Numbered from the stretch's first letter, positions 10,609-19,889 are shown. The stretch: 64,000 nucleotides of DNA from Paucibacter sp. KBW04 (GCF_003852425.1 NZ_QAJN01000016.1:118752-182751); one strand, 5' to 3'. Numbers and translations are program-made. The notes: generated by a model not told the origin, from the sequence alone.

Positions 10609-10971
10609 ATCAATACCGAACGCCGCCATTTCACCCGCGTCCCCTTCGACGTCGAGGCCGAGCTGATCACCACGCAGGAACAGATCAAGGCGCATGTTCT
10701 TGACCTCTCCCTGAAGGGCGCTTTGCTCCGCCTGCCGGCGCCGCACGGCGCCGCCGTGGGCACCCCCTGCCTGCTCAAAATCACCCTGGCCGACAAAGAG
10801 ACCTGCATCTCCATGGCCGGCGAGCTCGCCCATATCGAGGGCGAGAACGCGGGGCTTTTGTGCCGCAGCATCGACATCGAGAGCATCACCCATCTGCGCC
10901 GCCTGATCGAGATGAATCTGGGTGATGCCAGCTTGGTCGAACGCGAACTCGCGACGCTGATCGGCGCCTGA
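10609..10971 (+). CDS. PilZ domain protein with apparent ATC start codon
   Basis: Small single-domain PilZ protein (120 residues), a family that binds cyclic di-GMP. The opening residues contain the RRHFTRV form of the RxxxR motif, and DLSLKGA supplies the D/NxSxxG motif, so ligand binding is plausible. No ATG, GTG or TTG lies between the upstream in-frame stop at 10579 and the first conserved residues. An ideal ribosome-binding site AGGAG (10598-10602) is followed six bases later by ATC at 10609, which exactly fits the family N-terminus. The next in-frame TTG (10723) would remove the RxxxR motif and a third of the domain. Either ATC really initiates or an ATG has mutated. Two other genes in the window make or break c-di-GMP. 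Confidence 0.8.
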   Translation: MNTERRHFTRVPFDVEAELITTQEQIKAHVLDLSLKGALLRLPAPHGAAVGTPCLLKITLADKETCISMAGELAHIEGENAGLLCRSIDIESITHLRRLIEMNLGDASLVERELATLIGA

Positions 10972-10991
10972 GCTCGCTGCCGGGCGCAGGC

Positions 10992-11840
10992 TCAACTCAG
11001 GATGAATTCCCGCAGGGTCGCGTAAGCGGCCTTGGGGTCATCGCGCCAGGCACCGTGGCCCACGCCGGGGAAGCTCTTGAAGCTGGCCCACTCACGCGGC
11101 AGGGCCTCGAAGATTTCGCGCGCATCCTCGGGCGGGCAGACCGGGTCTTCCTCGCCCGCCAACACCAGCACCGGGCATTGCGCACGCGCCAGACCAGGCA
11201 ACAACTGCAGCCCTTGTTTTTCACCCGCGACAAAGTGCAGGAGAATCTCCTCACGCACCAGGGTCCGCGCCGCTGAATTCGGATCGGCCGGCTCGGTGGT
11301 GTTGTACAGCTTGCGGCAACCTGCCCAGTAGGCCGCCCAAGTCGCCGCGTTAGGCGTGGTCCAGAAGGCCTCGGCCAACTCGCGCGCCTTGACCCCACCC
11401 CGGCGCTCGAAGGCGGCCAGCTTGCGCTCCATGCCCATGTGATGCGAGGTGCTGGACAGAATCACCTTGGACGCATGGCCAGGATGGCGAGCGATATAAC
11501 GCTGCGCCACAAAGCCGCCGAAGGATTGGCCCAGCACAATGGGCTTGACCAACCCAAGCGCATCACTCAGACGCACCACATCGTCCGCCCAAGTGTCCAG
11601 CGTCCATTCGCTGGAGGGCCGCTCGTCGCTGCGGCCATGGCCGCGATGGTCGTAGTAAACAATCTGCGCGATATCGGCCAGGCAGGAGAAGCCCGGCTTG
11701 AAGGCGGCGTGGTCAAAACCGGGGCCGCCGTGCATGCAGATCAAGGTGGGCTTCTCCCGCATCAAGCCACCGTCGGGCACCAAGCCCGGGCCCTCTACAT
11801 CGACGAATAAACGAACGCCGCCACCAATATCGATACGCAT
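10992..11840 (-). CDS. Alpha/beta hydrolase, proline iminopeptidase-like
   Basis: Cytoplasmic hydrolase of 282 residues with the HGGPG oxyanion motif typical of proline iminopeptidase-type enzymes, the YYDHRGHGRSD strand, the nucleophile elbow GQSFGG, acid residue in GEEDPVCPP and catalytic histidine in GVGHGAW. A complete Ser-Asp-His triad is therefore visible. The lid region is short and the true substrate (peptide, ester or lactone) is not predictable. It starts at ATG 11840 without a signal peptide and is divergent from the molybdopterin oxidoreductase. A 20-base gap separates its end from the convergent PilZ gene. Confidence 0.9.
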   Translation of the reverse strand: MRIDIGGGVRLFVDVEGPGLVPDGGLMREKPTLICMHGGPGFDHAAFKPGFSCLADIAQIVYYDHRGHGRSDERPSSEWTLDTWADDVVRLSDALGLVKPIVLGQSFGGFVAQRYIARHPGHASKVILSSTSHHMGMERKLAAFERRGGVKARELAEAFWTTPNAATWAAYWAGCRKLYNTTEPADPNSAARTLVREEILLHFVAGEKQGLQLLPGLARAQCPVLVLAGEEDPVCPPEDAREIFEALPREWASFKSFPGVGHGAWRDDPKAAYATLREFILS

Positions 11841-11966
11841 CAGACACTCCCGCAGGACTAAGCAACAAGGTTCGCAGTATGCCCATGCTGTCGCCTACAT
11901 GACCTAAGGGTGACAGCGGGGCCCACACAATCCGCAGCACAAACTCTTGCACCGGAGACAAGCCCG

Positions 11967-14177
11967 ATGAGCCAGCAAAGCCACTACCGCATCTGCCCTC
12001 TGTGCGAAGCCTGCTGCGGGCTGGAGATCCGCAGCGAAGGCGGGCGCGTCGTGAGCATTCGCGGCGCCGAGAACGATGGTTTCAGCAAGGGATTCATCTG
12101 CCCCAAGGGTGTGAGCCTGAAGGATTTGCACGAGGACCCGGATCGCCTGCGCCAACCCCTGATCAAACGCGATGGGCGGTTTGTGCCGGCCAGCTGGGAC
12201 GAGGCTTTTGAAGAAATTGAGCGCCGCCTCTTGCCCATCTTGCGCGAGCAGGGGCCGGACGCCGTGGCCACCTGCATCGGCAACCCCGCCGCCCACAAGA
12301 TCAGCCTGCTGGCTTACTTCCCCAAGCTGGCGCGGGCCCTGGGCACGCGCAATATCTTTTCTGCCTCCACCCTGGACCAAATGCCCAAGCAGCTCAGCGC
12401 TGGCCTGATGTATGGCCACTGGCTGAGCATCGCCGTGCCGGATCTGCCGCGCACAGATCTGCTCATCATCCTGGGTGCCAATCCCCAGGTCAGCAACGGC
12501 AGTTTGTGGACCGTACCTGACTACAAAGGCAAGGCCCGCGCCATGCGCGAGCGCGGCGGCCGCATCATCGTCATCGACCCGCGCAAGACCGAGACGGCCC
12601 ATGCCGCCGATGAACACCTGCCCATACGACCGAGTGGCGATATTTTCTTGCTGCTGGGCATGGTGCATACCTTGTTCGACGAAGGCCTGGTGCAACTCAA
12701 GCATTTGGCCGCGCATGTGAAGGGTTTGGACACTCTGCGTGAGGCGGTGCAGGCTTACTCACCCGAACGCATGGCTGCCGGCTGCGGCATCCCCGCCGAA
12801 ACGCAGCGCCGCCTGGCCAGAGAATTAGCCGCGACCGAGCGCGCCAGCCTCTACGCACGCATCGGCAGCTGCACCCAACGCTTTGGCACGCTCAATAGCT
12901 GGCTGGTCGATGTGATCAATACCCTGACCGGCCATCTGGACGCCATCGGCGGCGCCATGTTCCCCAAGGCCGCCGCCTTCGCCGCCAACACCCAAGGGCG
13001 GCCGGGTGTGGGCAAAGGCATCAGCACCGGCCGGCGCAGCAGCCGGATCAGCCAGGCGCCCGAGGTTTTTGGCGAGCTGCCCATCTCCTGCCTGGCCGAG
13101 GAGATTGAAACCCCGGGGCCCGGCCAGGTACGGGCCCTGATCGCCATCGCCAGCAATCCGGTGCTGTCCGCCCCCAATGGGCCGCGCATCGCTCGCGCCC
13201 TGGATTCGCTGGACTTCATGCTCAGCCTGGACATCTATTTGAATGAGACCAGCCGCCATGCCGATGTGATCCTGCCCGGTCTCTCACCGCTGGAGGATCT
13301 GCATTACGACGTCGCTTTCCCCCAGCTGTCCTGGCGCAATCACGCCCGCTACTCCGGCCCGGTATTCAGCAAGCCCGCGGGCCAGCCCAAGGAATGGCAG
13401 ACCTTGCTGCGTTTGACTGCCCTGCTTGAGGGCAAGGACTGGCGTGGGGATGTGAGGATCATGGACGACGAGTCCATCGCCAGCGATGTGCAACGCAGCA
13501 TGGGTGAGCATGCAGACGCGGTGCTGGCGGCCTTGGCGCCCTTGCGCGGGCCCGAGCGCCTGATCGATCTGGCCTTGCGCACAGGCCCCTATGGCGATCA
13601 GTTCGGCCGCAAGCCCGAAGGTCTGAATCTGGCCAAAGTAAAGGCCGCAGCGGCGGGCATCGATCTGGGTGAGTTGCAGCCGCGCATCCCCGAGTTGCTG
13701 CGCACCCCCTCGGGCCAGATCGAACTGGCCCCGCAACAGCTGCTGGATGATTTGCTGGCCGTCGATGCGGCGCTCGCCCAGCCCGCACCCACGATGAGCT
13801 TGATAGGCCGGCGCGATATGCGCTCGGGCAATAGCTGGATGCACAACCTGCCGGTGCTGGCCAAGGGGCCGATGCGCTGCACCTTGCTCGTCCACCCTGA
13901 GGACGCGGCGCGCTTAGGGCTGCACGATGGCGGGCGGGCTTGCGTCGCCAATGCGCAAGGTGAGTTGAAGGTGGAAGTCAGCCTCAGCCAGGACATGATG
14001 CCGGGTGTTGTCAGCTTGCCCCATGGCTGGGGCCACGACCTGCCGGGCGTGGAACTGGCTCTGGCCAAACAAAGGCCTGGCGTCAATCTGAATGCCTTGT
14101 TAGATGACAAGGCCCGCGATCCGCTCTCGGGCAACTCGGTGCTGTCGGGCGTGGCGGTTAGCGTTCGGGCTCTTTAA
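11967..14177 (+). CDS. Molybdopterin-dependent oxidoreductase, single subunit with Fe4S4 cluster
   Basis: A 736-residue member of the DMSO reductase superfamily binding bis-molybdopterin cofactor. An N-terminal cysteine cluster CPLCEACC...CPKG (C-x2-C-x3-C-x27-C pattern, residues about 9-46) should hold one Fe4S4 cluster. A TLDQMPKQ segment follows, then NPQVSNGS and VIDPRKTETA in the cofactor-binding core, and a C-terminal molydopterin-binding barrel from about residue 600 (SGNSWMHN, HPEDAARLGL). ATG 11967 is chosen because GGAG lies just before it; an upstream in-frame start at 11910 adds non-family residues. There is no Tat signal, so it should be cytoplasmic. No partner iron-sulfur or membrane subunit and no Fdh accessory gene is adjacent, so the electron partner and substrate are unknown. 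Confidence 0.9.
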   Translation: MSQQSHYRICPLCEACCGLEIRSEGGRVVSIRGAENDGFSKGFICPKGVSLKDLHEDPDRLRQPLIKRDGRFVPASWDEAFEEIERRLLPILREQGPDAVATCIGNPAAHKISLLAYFPKLARALGTRNIFSASTLDQMPKQLSAGLMYGHWLSIAVPDLPRTDLLIILGANPQVSNGSLWTVPDYKGKARAMRERGGRIIVIDPRKTETAHAADEHLPIRPSGDIFLLLGMVHTLFDEGLVQLKHLAAHVKGLDTLREAVQAYSPERMAAGCGIPAETQRRLARELAATERASLYARIGSCTQRFGTLNSWLVDVINTLTGHLDAIGGAMFPKAAAFAANTQGRPGVGKGISTGRRSSRISQAPEVFGELPISCLAEEIETPGPGQVRALIAIASNPVLSAPNGPRIARALDSLDFMLSLDIYLNETSRHADVILPGLSPLEDLHYDVAFPQLSWRNHARYSGPVFSKPAGQPKEWQTLLRLTALLEGKDWRGDVRIMDDESIASDVQRSMGEHADAVLAALAPLRGPERLIDLALRTGPYGDQFGRKPEGLNLAKVKAAAAGIDLGELQPRIPELLRTPSGQIELAPQQLLDDLLAVDAALAQPAPTMSLIGRRDMRSGNSWMHNLPVLAKGPMRCTLLVHPEDAARLGLHDGGRACVANAQGELKVEVSLSQDMMPGVVSLPHGWGHDLPGVELALAKQRPGVNLNALLDDKARDPLSGNSVLSGVAVSVRAL

Positions 14178-14399
14178 AACTCGGCGCGCTCGGATCTTGA
14201 CCCAACGCAAAGAATGAATTAGGCGAAGGGGCTTCCCTGTGTTAGACTTGGCCGCATAGATACGCACAAGACCGTTTCTTCAAGGTCTTCAATCTGCAGC
14301 CCCTCGGCAGTACGTTCGAAAGAATGACGCATAAGGGCTCGCTTCAGTTTCAACTCCCCGTTTGACTGTTCTTGAGTGTTTCTGTCTTCGCAGGCATAG

Positions 14400-14420
14400 A
14401 CACGTGCTTTTCGCACGTGT
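14400..14420 (+). promoter_or_regulatory. Hairpin in the cold-shock mRNA leader
   Basis: Perfect 8-bp stem ACACGTGC / GCACGTGT with a TTTTC loop, 56 bases before the csp start codon. The gap between the oxidoreductase and csp is 299 bases without a gene, consistent with a long structured 5' leader as known for cspA mRNAs. The role as thermosensor or stability element is inferred. Confidence 0.5.
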
Positions 14421-14476
14421 TGAATGGCAAGTTGCCGCCGCGAAGTGTTTTTCAATTTGTTCAAAAGGAACACATC

Positions 14477-14692
14477 ATGACGACAATGCAAACCGGTACC
14501 GTGAAATGGTTCGACGACGGCAAGGGCTTCGGCTTCATCACGCCTGAAGACGGCTCCAAGGACCTGTTCGCTCACCACAGCGAAATCCGCAACAACGGCG
14601 GCTTCCGTACCCTGGCTGAGAACCAAAAGGTTGAATTCGAAGTCAAGCAAGGCCCCAAGGGTCTGCAAGCTTCGAACATCCGCGCACTGTAA
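14477..14692 (+). CDS. cspA: Cold-shock domain protein, CspA family
   Basis: Nucleic-acid chaperone of 71 residues that binds single-stranded RNA/DNA and melts mRNA structure at low temperature. The single OB-fold cold-shock domain shows both RNP motifs: KGFGFIT (RNP1) and DLFAHHS (RNP2-like), preceded by GTVKWFDD. Length is exactly that of the family. AAAGGAA precedes the ATG at 14477. It is preceded by a long leader with a stable hairpin and followed by a likely intrinsic terminator, so it is probably monocistronic. Which csp paralogue this is cannot be told, so the symbol is only a family label. Confidence 0.95.
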   Translation: MTTMQTGTVKWFDDGKGFGFITPEDGSKDLFAHHSEIRNNGGFRTLAENQKVEFEVKQGPKGLQASNIRAL

Positions 14693-14777
14693 TTTGCGCC
14701 GGGCAGGCCGGTCGCAAGACCCATCTGCCCAACACTGAAGCCGCGGCTGACGCGTGAGCGTTGGCTGCCTTCAGCAA

Positions 14778-14804
14778 AAGGCACCCTCCGGGGTGCTTTG
14801 TTTT
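14778..14804 (+). terminator. Intrinsic terminator downstream of csp
   Basis: Stem AAGGCACCC / GGGTGCTTT (one G-U pair) with loop TCCG, followed by GTTTT. It lies 85 bases after the csp stop and within a 304-base stretch without a gene that otherwise shows nothing clear apart from space for the promoter of the next small gene. Confidence 0.65.
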
Positions 14805-14996
14805 ACTTCCTCGCATTTGCCCAGACCACAAAGAACAAAGGCAGGCTTGGAAGCATTGAAAGTACTGGCCCCCCAAGCCATGTCCTGTCCGTTTGAGGCA
14901 TCGAAGACTCACGGACCGTTGCACCCGCCATGCTGCAACTTCCCTTCGCCAATTCGCATCTGAACAATCGGTTCGGGTGCACACCTCTCTCTAAAA

Positions 14997-15218
14997 ATGC
15001 ATAAGAAAACAAGCATTGAGGTGGGCAAATATCTTGTCTCACCCATGATCAAAACCCAAGACGATGGCAGCTTTGCAGCCTCGGTCTCCATCCGCTCTGG
15101 CATCGGCCAAGCCAGTCACGACCGCGTGATGCGCTTCACCCGCCGCTTCCAGTCCCAGCGCGCCGCCCTGCGTTACGCCACGGACCAAGGCCTGGCTTGG
15201 GTGAACGCGGTGCACTGA
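14997..15218 (+). CDS. Small conserved hypothetical protein downstream of csp
   Basis: A 73-residue basic protein with no signal peptide or membrane segment. The core KYLVSPMIKTQDDGSFAAS and HDRVMRFTRRF looks like a small alpha/beta domain, and I recall similar proteins beside cold-shock genes in other Burkholderiales, but I cannot name the family. ATG 14997 lacks a clear ribosome-binding site; the ATG at 15045 would remove 16 residues. A strong intrinsic terminator begins 30 bases after its stop, which supports it being a real transcription unit. No function is proposed. Confidence 0.65.
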   Translation: MHKKTSIEVGKYLVSPMIKTQDDGSFAASVSIRSGIGQASHDRVMRFTRRFQSQRAALRYATDQGLAWVNAVH

Positions 15219-15248
15219 TCAAGTCTTCTTGATCCACCCATGAAGAAA

Positions 15249-15270
15249 GGGCGCCAGAGGCGCCCTTTTT
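15249..15270. terminator. Strong intrinsic terminator between convergent units
   Basis: Perfect stem GGGCGCC / GGCGCCC with loop AGA and a TTTTT tail on the plus strand. It ends the small-protein transcript. The A-rich side (GAAGAAA before the stem) may also terminate the leftward efflux operon that ends at 15296. Confidence 0.85.
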
Positions 15271-15295
15271 GCGTTCAAACAGCCACTGCTTCGCT

Positions 15296-16711
15296 TCAGC
15301 TCTTGCTGGCCGCGCCCTTGACTTCCACACCGCCACCCAAGGCCTTGTAGAGGTTGACGCCATTGAGCAAGGCCGCCAGGCGAACCTGCACCAGAGCTTG
15401 CTCGGCCGCAAAGCTGGCACGCTGAGCGTCCAGCAACTCCAGGCTGCTGGAGGCACCGTTGCTGTAGCGAAGATCGACCAGACGCAGGCGTTCGTTCTCG
15501 GCCTTGGTTTGGGCGGCTTGCGCCTGCAACTGCTCGGTAAAGGTGGCGCGGCCAGCCAGACCATCGGCCACCTCGCGGAAGGCTTGCTGCACCGCCTTCT
15601 CATACTGCGCCACGGCGATGCCTTGCGCCGCCTTGGCCGCATCCAGATTGGCTTGATTGCGGCCCGCGTCAAAAATGGGCATCAAGGCCTGACCCGACAG
15701 CGTCCAGATCGAGTTCTTGAACAGCTCCGACAAGGCCGAGCTGGCCGTGCCGAAATTGGTGGTCAGCAAGATGCTGGGGAAGAAGGCCGCGCGCGCCGCG
15801 CCGATATTGGCATTGGCCGCCATCAGCTGGGCCTCGGCCTGCAAGACGTCGGGGCGATTGACCAGCACTTCGGAAGGCAGGCCCGCCGGCACATCGGCCA
15901 GGCTTTGCGCCGCCAGACTCTGGCCCGTGGGCAAATTGGCGGGCAAGGGCTGGCCCACCAGCAGGGTCAGGGCGTTCTCGTCCTGGGCTTGTGCGCGCTT
16001 GGCCTGAGCCAAGGCAGCCAAGCCGGCAGCATGGGCCGATTCCGCCGCCGCCAGGTCCAGGGCCGAAGCGGCACCTGCCTCGTACTTCAGGCGAATCAGG
16101 CGCAGGCTCTCGGCGCGGGTGGCTAGCGTGGCAAGGCTGAGCTTGACCATCTCGCCATCGGCCACCCAGGCCAGATAGGCCGAGGCAAGACCTGACACCA
16201 GCGAGATCTGCGCCGCACGGCCACCCTCGGCCGTGGCCAGGTAGCGGGCCATGGCGGCATCGCTTTGGTTCTTCACACGGCCGAAAAGATCGATCTCATA
16301 GGCCGTGATTTGCAGGCCGGCCTGGTAGCTGTTCACCGACTTGCCGGTGCTATCGGGCTGACGGCTGGCGCCCAGGCCCACGCCCACCGTGGGCAGGCGG
16401 GCGGCGTTGGCCACCCCTGCCAAGGCGCGAGCTTGCTCGACATTGAGCAGGGCCACACGCAAATCGCGGTTGTTCTCCAGCGCCAGCTTGATCAGCTCAC
16501 GCAGGCGGGCGTCCTGGCCGTAGAAACTCTGCCAGGGCAGTTCGGCAGCGGCCTGACCTTGGGCACCGGCGGCTACCTTGCCATCGACCGGCCAGGCTTG
16601 CGCCACCGGCGCGGCGGGCCGCTCATTCTTGGGCGCCAGCGCGCCGCAAGCACTCAGCACCAGCACAGAGGCCGCGGCGGCCAGGGTTTTCAAAGGGAAT
16701 CGCTGTTTCAT
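15296..16711 (-). CDS. RND efflux outer-membrane channel lipoprotein (OprM/NodT family)
   Basis: TolC-like outer-membrane duct of a tripartite drug efflux pump. The 471-residue protein begins at ATG 16711 with a lipoprotein signal (LSACG lipobox, Cys near residue 22); a longer upstream frame is not used. Two repeated outer-membrane efflux domains are visible, each with the helical LALENNRDLRVALLNVEQARA-like and GVNLYKALGGG-type segments of the NodT group. A GGAGGAG ribosome-binding site sits inside the end of the upstream permease gene, whose stop is one base away, so the two are translationally linked. It is the last gene of the adaptor-permease-channel operon. Confidence 0.95.
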   Translation of the reverse strand: MKQRFPLKTLAAAASVLVLSACGALAPKNERPAAPVAQAWPVDGKVAAGAQGQAAAELPWQSFYGQDARLRELIKLALENNRDLRVALLNVEQARALAGVANAARLPTVGVGLGASRQPDSTGKSVNSYQAGLQITAYEIDLFGRVKNQSDAAMARYLATAEGGRAAQISLVSGLASAYLAWVADGEMVKLSLATLATRAESLRLIRLKYEAGAASALDLAAAESAHAAGLAALAQAKRAQAQDENALTLLVGQPLPANLPTGQSLAAQSLADVPAGLPSEVLVNRPDVLQAEAQLMAANANIGAARAAFFPSILLTTNFGTASSALSELFKNSIWTLSGQALMPIFDAGRNQANLDAAKAAQGIAVAQYEKAVQQAFREVADGLAGRATFTEQLQAQAAQTKAENERLRLVDLRYSNGASSSLELLDAQRASFAAEQALVQVRLAALLNGVNLYKALGGGVEVKGAASKS

Positions 16712-16712
16712 A

Positions 16713-19700
16713 TCAATGCTCCTCCGCACGGGGGAGTGTCGGAGCGGGGCTGCCAATTTGACGGTGGCTGGCGTTGCCAGGTGCACCCTTGAAGATGCGC
16801 CGAACCACATAGAAGAACACCGGCACAAACAAGACGGCCAGCACGGTCGCGGACAACATGCCCGACAGCACACCGGTGCCGATGGCACGTTGGCTGGCCG
16901 AACCGGCGCCGGTCGCGAAGTAGAGCGGCAGCACGCCCAAAATAAAGGCCATGGAGGTCATGATGATGGGGCGGAAGCGCAGGTGGCAGGCCTCAAGAAT
17001 GGACTCCACCAGGCCCTTGCCTTCTTGCTGCAGGTCTTTGGCGAACTCGATGATCAGAATCGCGTTCTTGGCCGACAAGCCGATCACCGTGATCAAGCCC
17101 ACCTTGAAGTACACATCGTTTGGCATGCCACGGAAGGTCATGCCCAGCAAGGCGCCCAAGATGCCCAGCGGCACCACCAGCAGCACCGACAGCGGGATGG
17201 ACCAGCTCTCGTACAGCGCGGCCAGGCACAGGAAGACGGCCAGCAGCGAGAAGGCCAGCAGAATCATCGCTTGCGAGCCCGAGAGCTTTTCTTCGCGCGA
17301 CAAGCCGGTCCACTCAAAGCCGATGCCGGGAGGCAGTTGCTTGGCCATCTGCTCCAGCTCCTTCATCACGTCGCCGGTGGAGGCACCGGGGGCGGCATCA
17401 CCCGCCAGACGCATGGCTGGATAGCCGTTGTAGCGCACGGCCTGGGTCTGACCGGTAATCCAACGGGTCGTGGCAAAGGCCGACAGCGGCACGCTCTTGC
17501 CCTGCGCATTGGTGGCATTCAGACGCAAGATGTCCTCGGGCTGCATACGCGCCGCCGCATCGGCCTGCACCATCACGCGCTGCAAACGACCGCTGTTCGG
17601 GAAGTCATTGACATAGGCCGAACCCAAGGAGGTGCCGATCACATTGGCAATCGTCTCGTAGGGCACGCCCAAGGCATTGGCCTTGTCACGGTCGATATCG
17701 ATTTGCAGCTGCGGCGCGTCTTCCAGACCATCGGGGCGCATGCCCACGATCTTCTTGTTCTGGCTGGCCATGCCCATCATCTGATTGCGGGCGTTCAGCA
17801 AGGCCTCGTGACCCAGATTGCCGCGGTCTTGCAGACGCAGGGCAAAGCCGGTGGCATTGCCCAACTCGGGGATGGGCGGCGGGCTCAAGGGGTAGATGAA
17901 GGCGTCACGCACCGACATCATGGCGCCGAAAGCACGTCCGGCCAGGGCGCCGGCACTGTGCTGCGGACCAAGCCGCTCTTCCCAGGGCTTCAGGGGCACG
18001 AACACCAGGGCGGCATTCTGACCTTGGCCGGAGAAGGAGAAGCCGATCACGCCGATGGTGGCCTCGACCTCGGGCTGCTTGAGCATGAAGTCTTCCACAT
18101 GCTTGACGGCGGCCTCGGTCCGATTGGCCGTGGCACCCGGGGGCAGCTGCACATTGACGATCAGATAACCCTGGTCTTCATTGGGCAGGAAGGAGGTAGG
18201 CATGCGCACATAGAGCAGACCCACCACAGCCAGCACCACACCGTAAACGACCAGCATGCGGCCGCTGCGGCGCAGCAGCTTGGCGACCCAGCCTTCATAA
18301 CCCTTGGCGGTACGGGCAAAGCCGCGGTTGAACCAACCGAAGAAGCCCTTCTTTTCCACATGGTGGCCGGCCTCGACGGGCTTGAGCAGGGTGGCGCACA
18401 AAGCCGGGGTCAGGGTCAGCGCCATCAAAGCCGACAGCAGCATGGAGGCCACCATGGCCAGCGAGAACTGGCGATAGATATTGCCCACCGAGCCGGCGAA
18501 GAAGGCCATGGGCACGAAGACCGAGACCAGCACCACGGTGATGCCGATGATGGCGCCGGAGATCTGCGTCATCGCCTTGCGGGTGGCTTCAAGCGGTGAC
18601 AAGCCCTCCTCGCTCATAATGCGCTCGACGTTCTCCACCACCACGATGGCATCGTCCACCAAGATACCGATGGCCAGCACCATGCCGAACAGCGTCAGCA
18701 CATTGATGGAGAAGCCCAGGGCCAGCATGGCCGCGAAGGTGCCCAACAAGGCGATGGGCACGACCAGGGTGGGGATCAGGGTGTAGCGCCAGTTCTGCAG
18801 GAACAGGAACATCACCAAGAACACCAGCACGATGGCTTCGATCAGGGTCTCCACCACCTGCGAGATCGAGACCTTGACGAACTTGGACGAGTCGTAAGGG
18901 ATCTGATAGACCACGCCTTCGGGGAAGAACTGCTGCAGCTCGGCCATGCGGGCCTTGACGGCGCCGGCCGCCGCCAGGGCATTGCCGCTGGGCGAGAGCT
19001 GGATACCGATGCCGGTGGAGGGCTGGCCGTTCAGACGCGAGTAAGTGCCATAGCTCTGGCCACCCAATTCGACGCGGGCCACATCCTTCAAGCGCACGGT
19101 GGAGCCATCGGCATTGGCGCGCAGCACGATGTTCTTGAACTGCTCGGTACTTTCCAGCTGACCATTGACCACCACGGTGGCCGACATGGTTTGGCTCGTC
19201 AGATTGGGCAGGTCCCCGATCACACCGGCCGGCGTCAAGGCGTTTTGATTGCGGATGGCCGCATTCACCTCGGCCGGGCTCATGTTGTAGCTGAGGAGCT
19301 TGGCAGGATCCAACCAAATGCGCATGGCACGCTCGGTACCGAAGAGCTGGGCCTGGCCGATGCCCGGGATGCGCTGCAACTCGGGCACGATGGCGCGGGC
19401 AGCATAGTCGCCCAGGGCCACCGGGTCCTTGGAGCCGTCCTTGCTGGACAGGGTCACGAACAACAAGAAGTTGTTCTGTGCCTTGTCCACACGCACCCCT
19501 TGCTGCGTCACCGCAGCGGGCAAGCGCGGGGTGGCGCGGGAGAGGCGGTTTTGCACATCCACCTGGGCCAGCTCGATATTCGTGCCGGGCTCGAAGGTGA
19601 CGGTGATGGCACCCGTGCCATTGGCCTGGGAGACGGACTCCATATAGGCCAGGCCGGGCGAGCCGTTGAGCTCCTGCTCAATCACCGAGATAACGCTCTC

Positions 19701-19874
19701 ATCCAGGGTCTTGGCCGAGGCACCGGGATAGGCCACGCTCAAGACCAGGGAGGGCGGCGCCACCTTGGGGTATTGCGAGACTGGCAGGACGGTGACCGCA
19801 ACCGCACCGAAGACCAGGATGAACAAGGCAATGACCCAGGCAAAGATGGGTCGGTCGATAAAGAAACGCGACAT
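16713..19874 (-). CDS. RND multidrug efflux permease (HAE1 family, AcrB/MexB-like)
   Basis: Inner-membrane proton/drug antiporter of 1053 residues, the usual size for AcrB/MexB. Twelve transmembrane helices and two large periplasmic loops are evident. The proton-relay residues are present: the double Asp in GILVDDAIVVVENVER (helix 4) and the Lys in GLSAKNAILIIEFAKD (helix 10). The N-terminus MSRFFIDRPIFAWVIALFI is canonical. It is expected to expel hydrophobic antibiotics, dyes, detergents or solvents; the exact spectrum is unknown. It lies 15 bases after the adaptor gene and directly before the channel gene. Confidence 0.97.
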   Translation of the reverse strand: MSRFFIDRPIFAWVIALFILVFGAVAVTVLPVSQYPKVAPPSLVLSVAYPGASAKTLDESVISVIEQELNGSPGLAYMESVSQANGTGAITVTFEPGTNIELAQVDVQNRLSRATPRLPAAVTQQGVRVDKAQNNFLLFVTLSSKDGSKDPVALGDYAARAIVPELQRIPGIGQAQLFGTERAMRIWLDPAKLLSYNMSPAEVNAAIRNQNALTPAGVIGDLPNLTSQTMSATVVVNGQLESTEQFKNIVLRANADGSTVRLKDVARVELGGQSYGTYSRLNGQPSTGIGIQLSPSGNALAAAGAVKARMAELQQFFPEGVVYQIPYDSSKFVKVSISQVVETLIEAIVLVFLVMFLFLQNWRYTLIPTLVVPIALLGTFAAMLALGFSINVLTLFGMVLAIGILVDDAIVVVENVERIMSEEGLSPLEATRKAMTQISGAIIGITVVLVSVFVPMAFFAGSVGNIYRQFSLAMVASMLLSALMALTLTPALCATLLKPVEAGHHVEKKGFFGWFNRGFARTAKGYEGWVAKLLRRSGRMLVVYGVVLAVVGLLYVRMPTSFLPNEDQGYLIVNVQLPPGATANRTEAAVKHVEDFMLKQPEVEATIGVIGFSFSGQGQNAALVFVPLKPWEERLGPQHSAGALAGRAFGAMMSVRDAFIYPLSPPPIPELGNATGFALRLQDRGNLGHEALLNARNQMMGMASQNKKIVGMRPDGLEDAPQLQIDIDRDKANALGVPYETIANVIGTSLGSAYVNDFPNSGRLQRVMVQADAAARMQPEDILRLNATNAQGKSVPLSAFATTRWITGQTQAVRYNGYPAMRLAGDAAPGASTGDVMKELEQMAKQLPPGIGFEWTGLSREEKLSGSQAMILLAFSLLAVFLCLAALYESWSIPLSVLLVVPLGILGALLGMTFRGMPNDVYFKVGLITVIGLSAKNAILIIEFAKDLQQEGKGLVESILEACHLRFRPIIMTSMAFILGVLPLYFATGAGSASQRAIGTGVLSGMLSATVLAVLFVPVFFYVVRRIFKGAPGNASHRQIGSPAPTLPRAEEH

Positions 19875-19889
19875 GGTGTCAGGCCTCTC

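Noticed and set aside
10723..10971. Short PilZ protein starting at TTG 10723
   Set aside because: This would lack the RxxxR c-di-GMP motif and the first strands of the domain, which are encoded in frame just upstream after an ideal ribosome-binding site.
16578..18599. 673-codon open frame on the plus strand
   Set aside because: Antisense to the RND permease; rich in His/Gln/Gly as expected for a GC-rich shadow frame.
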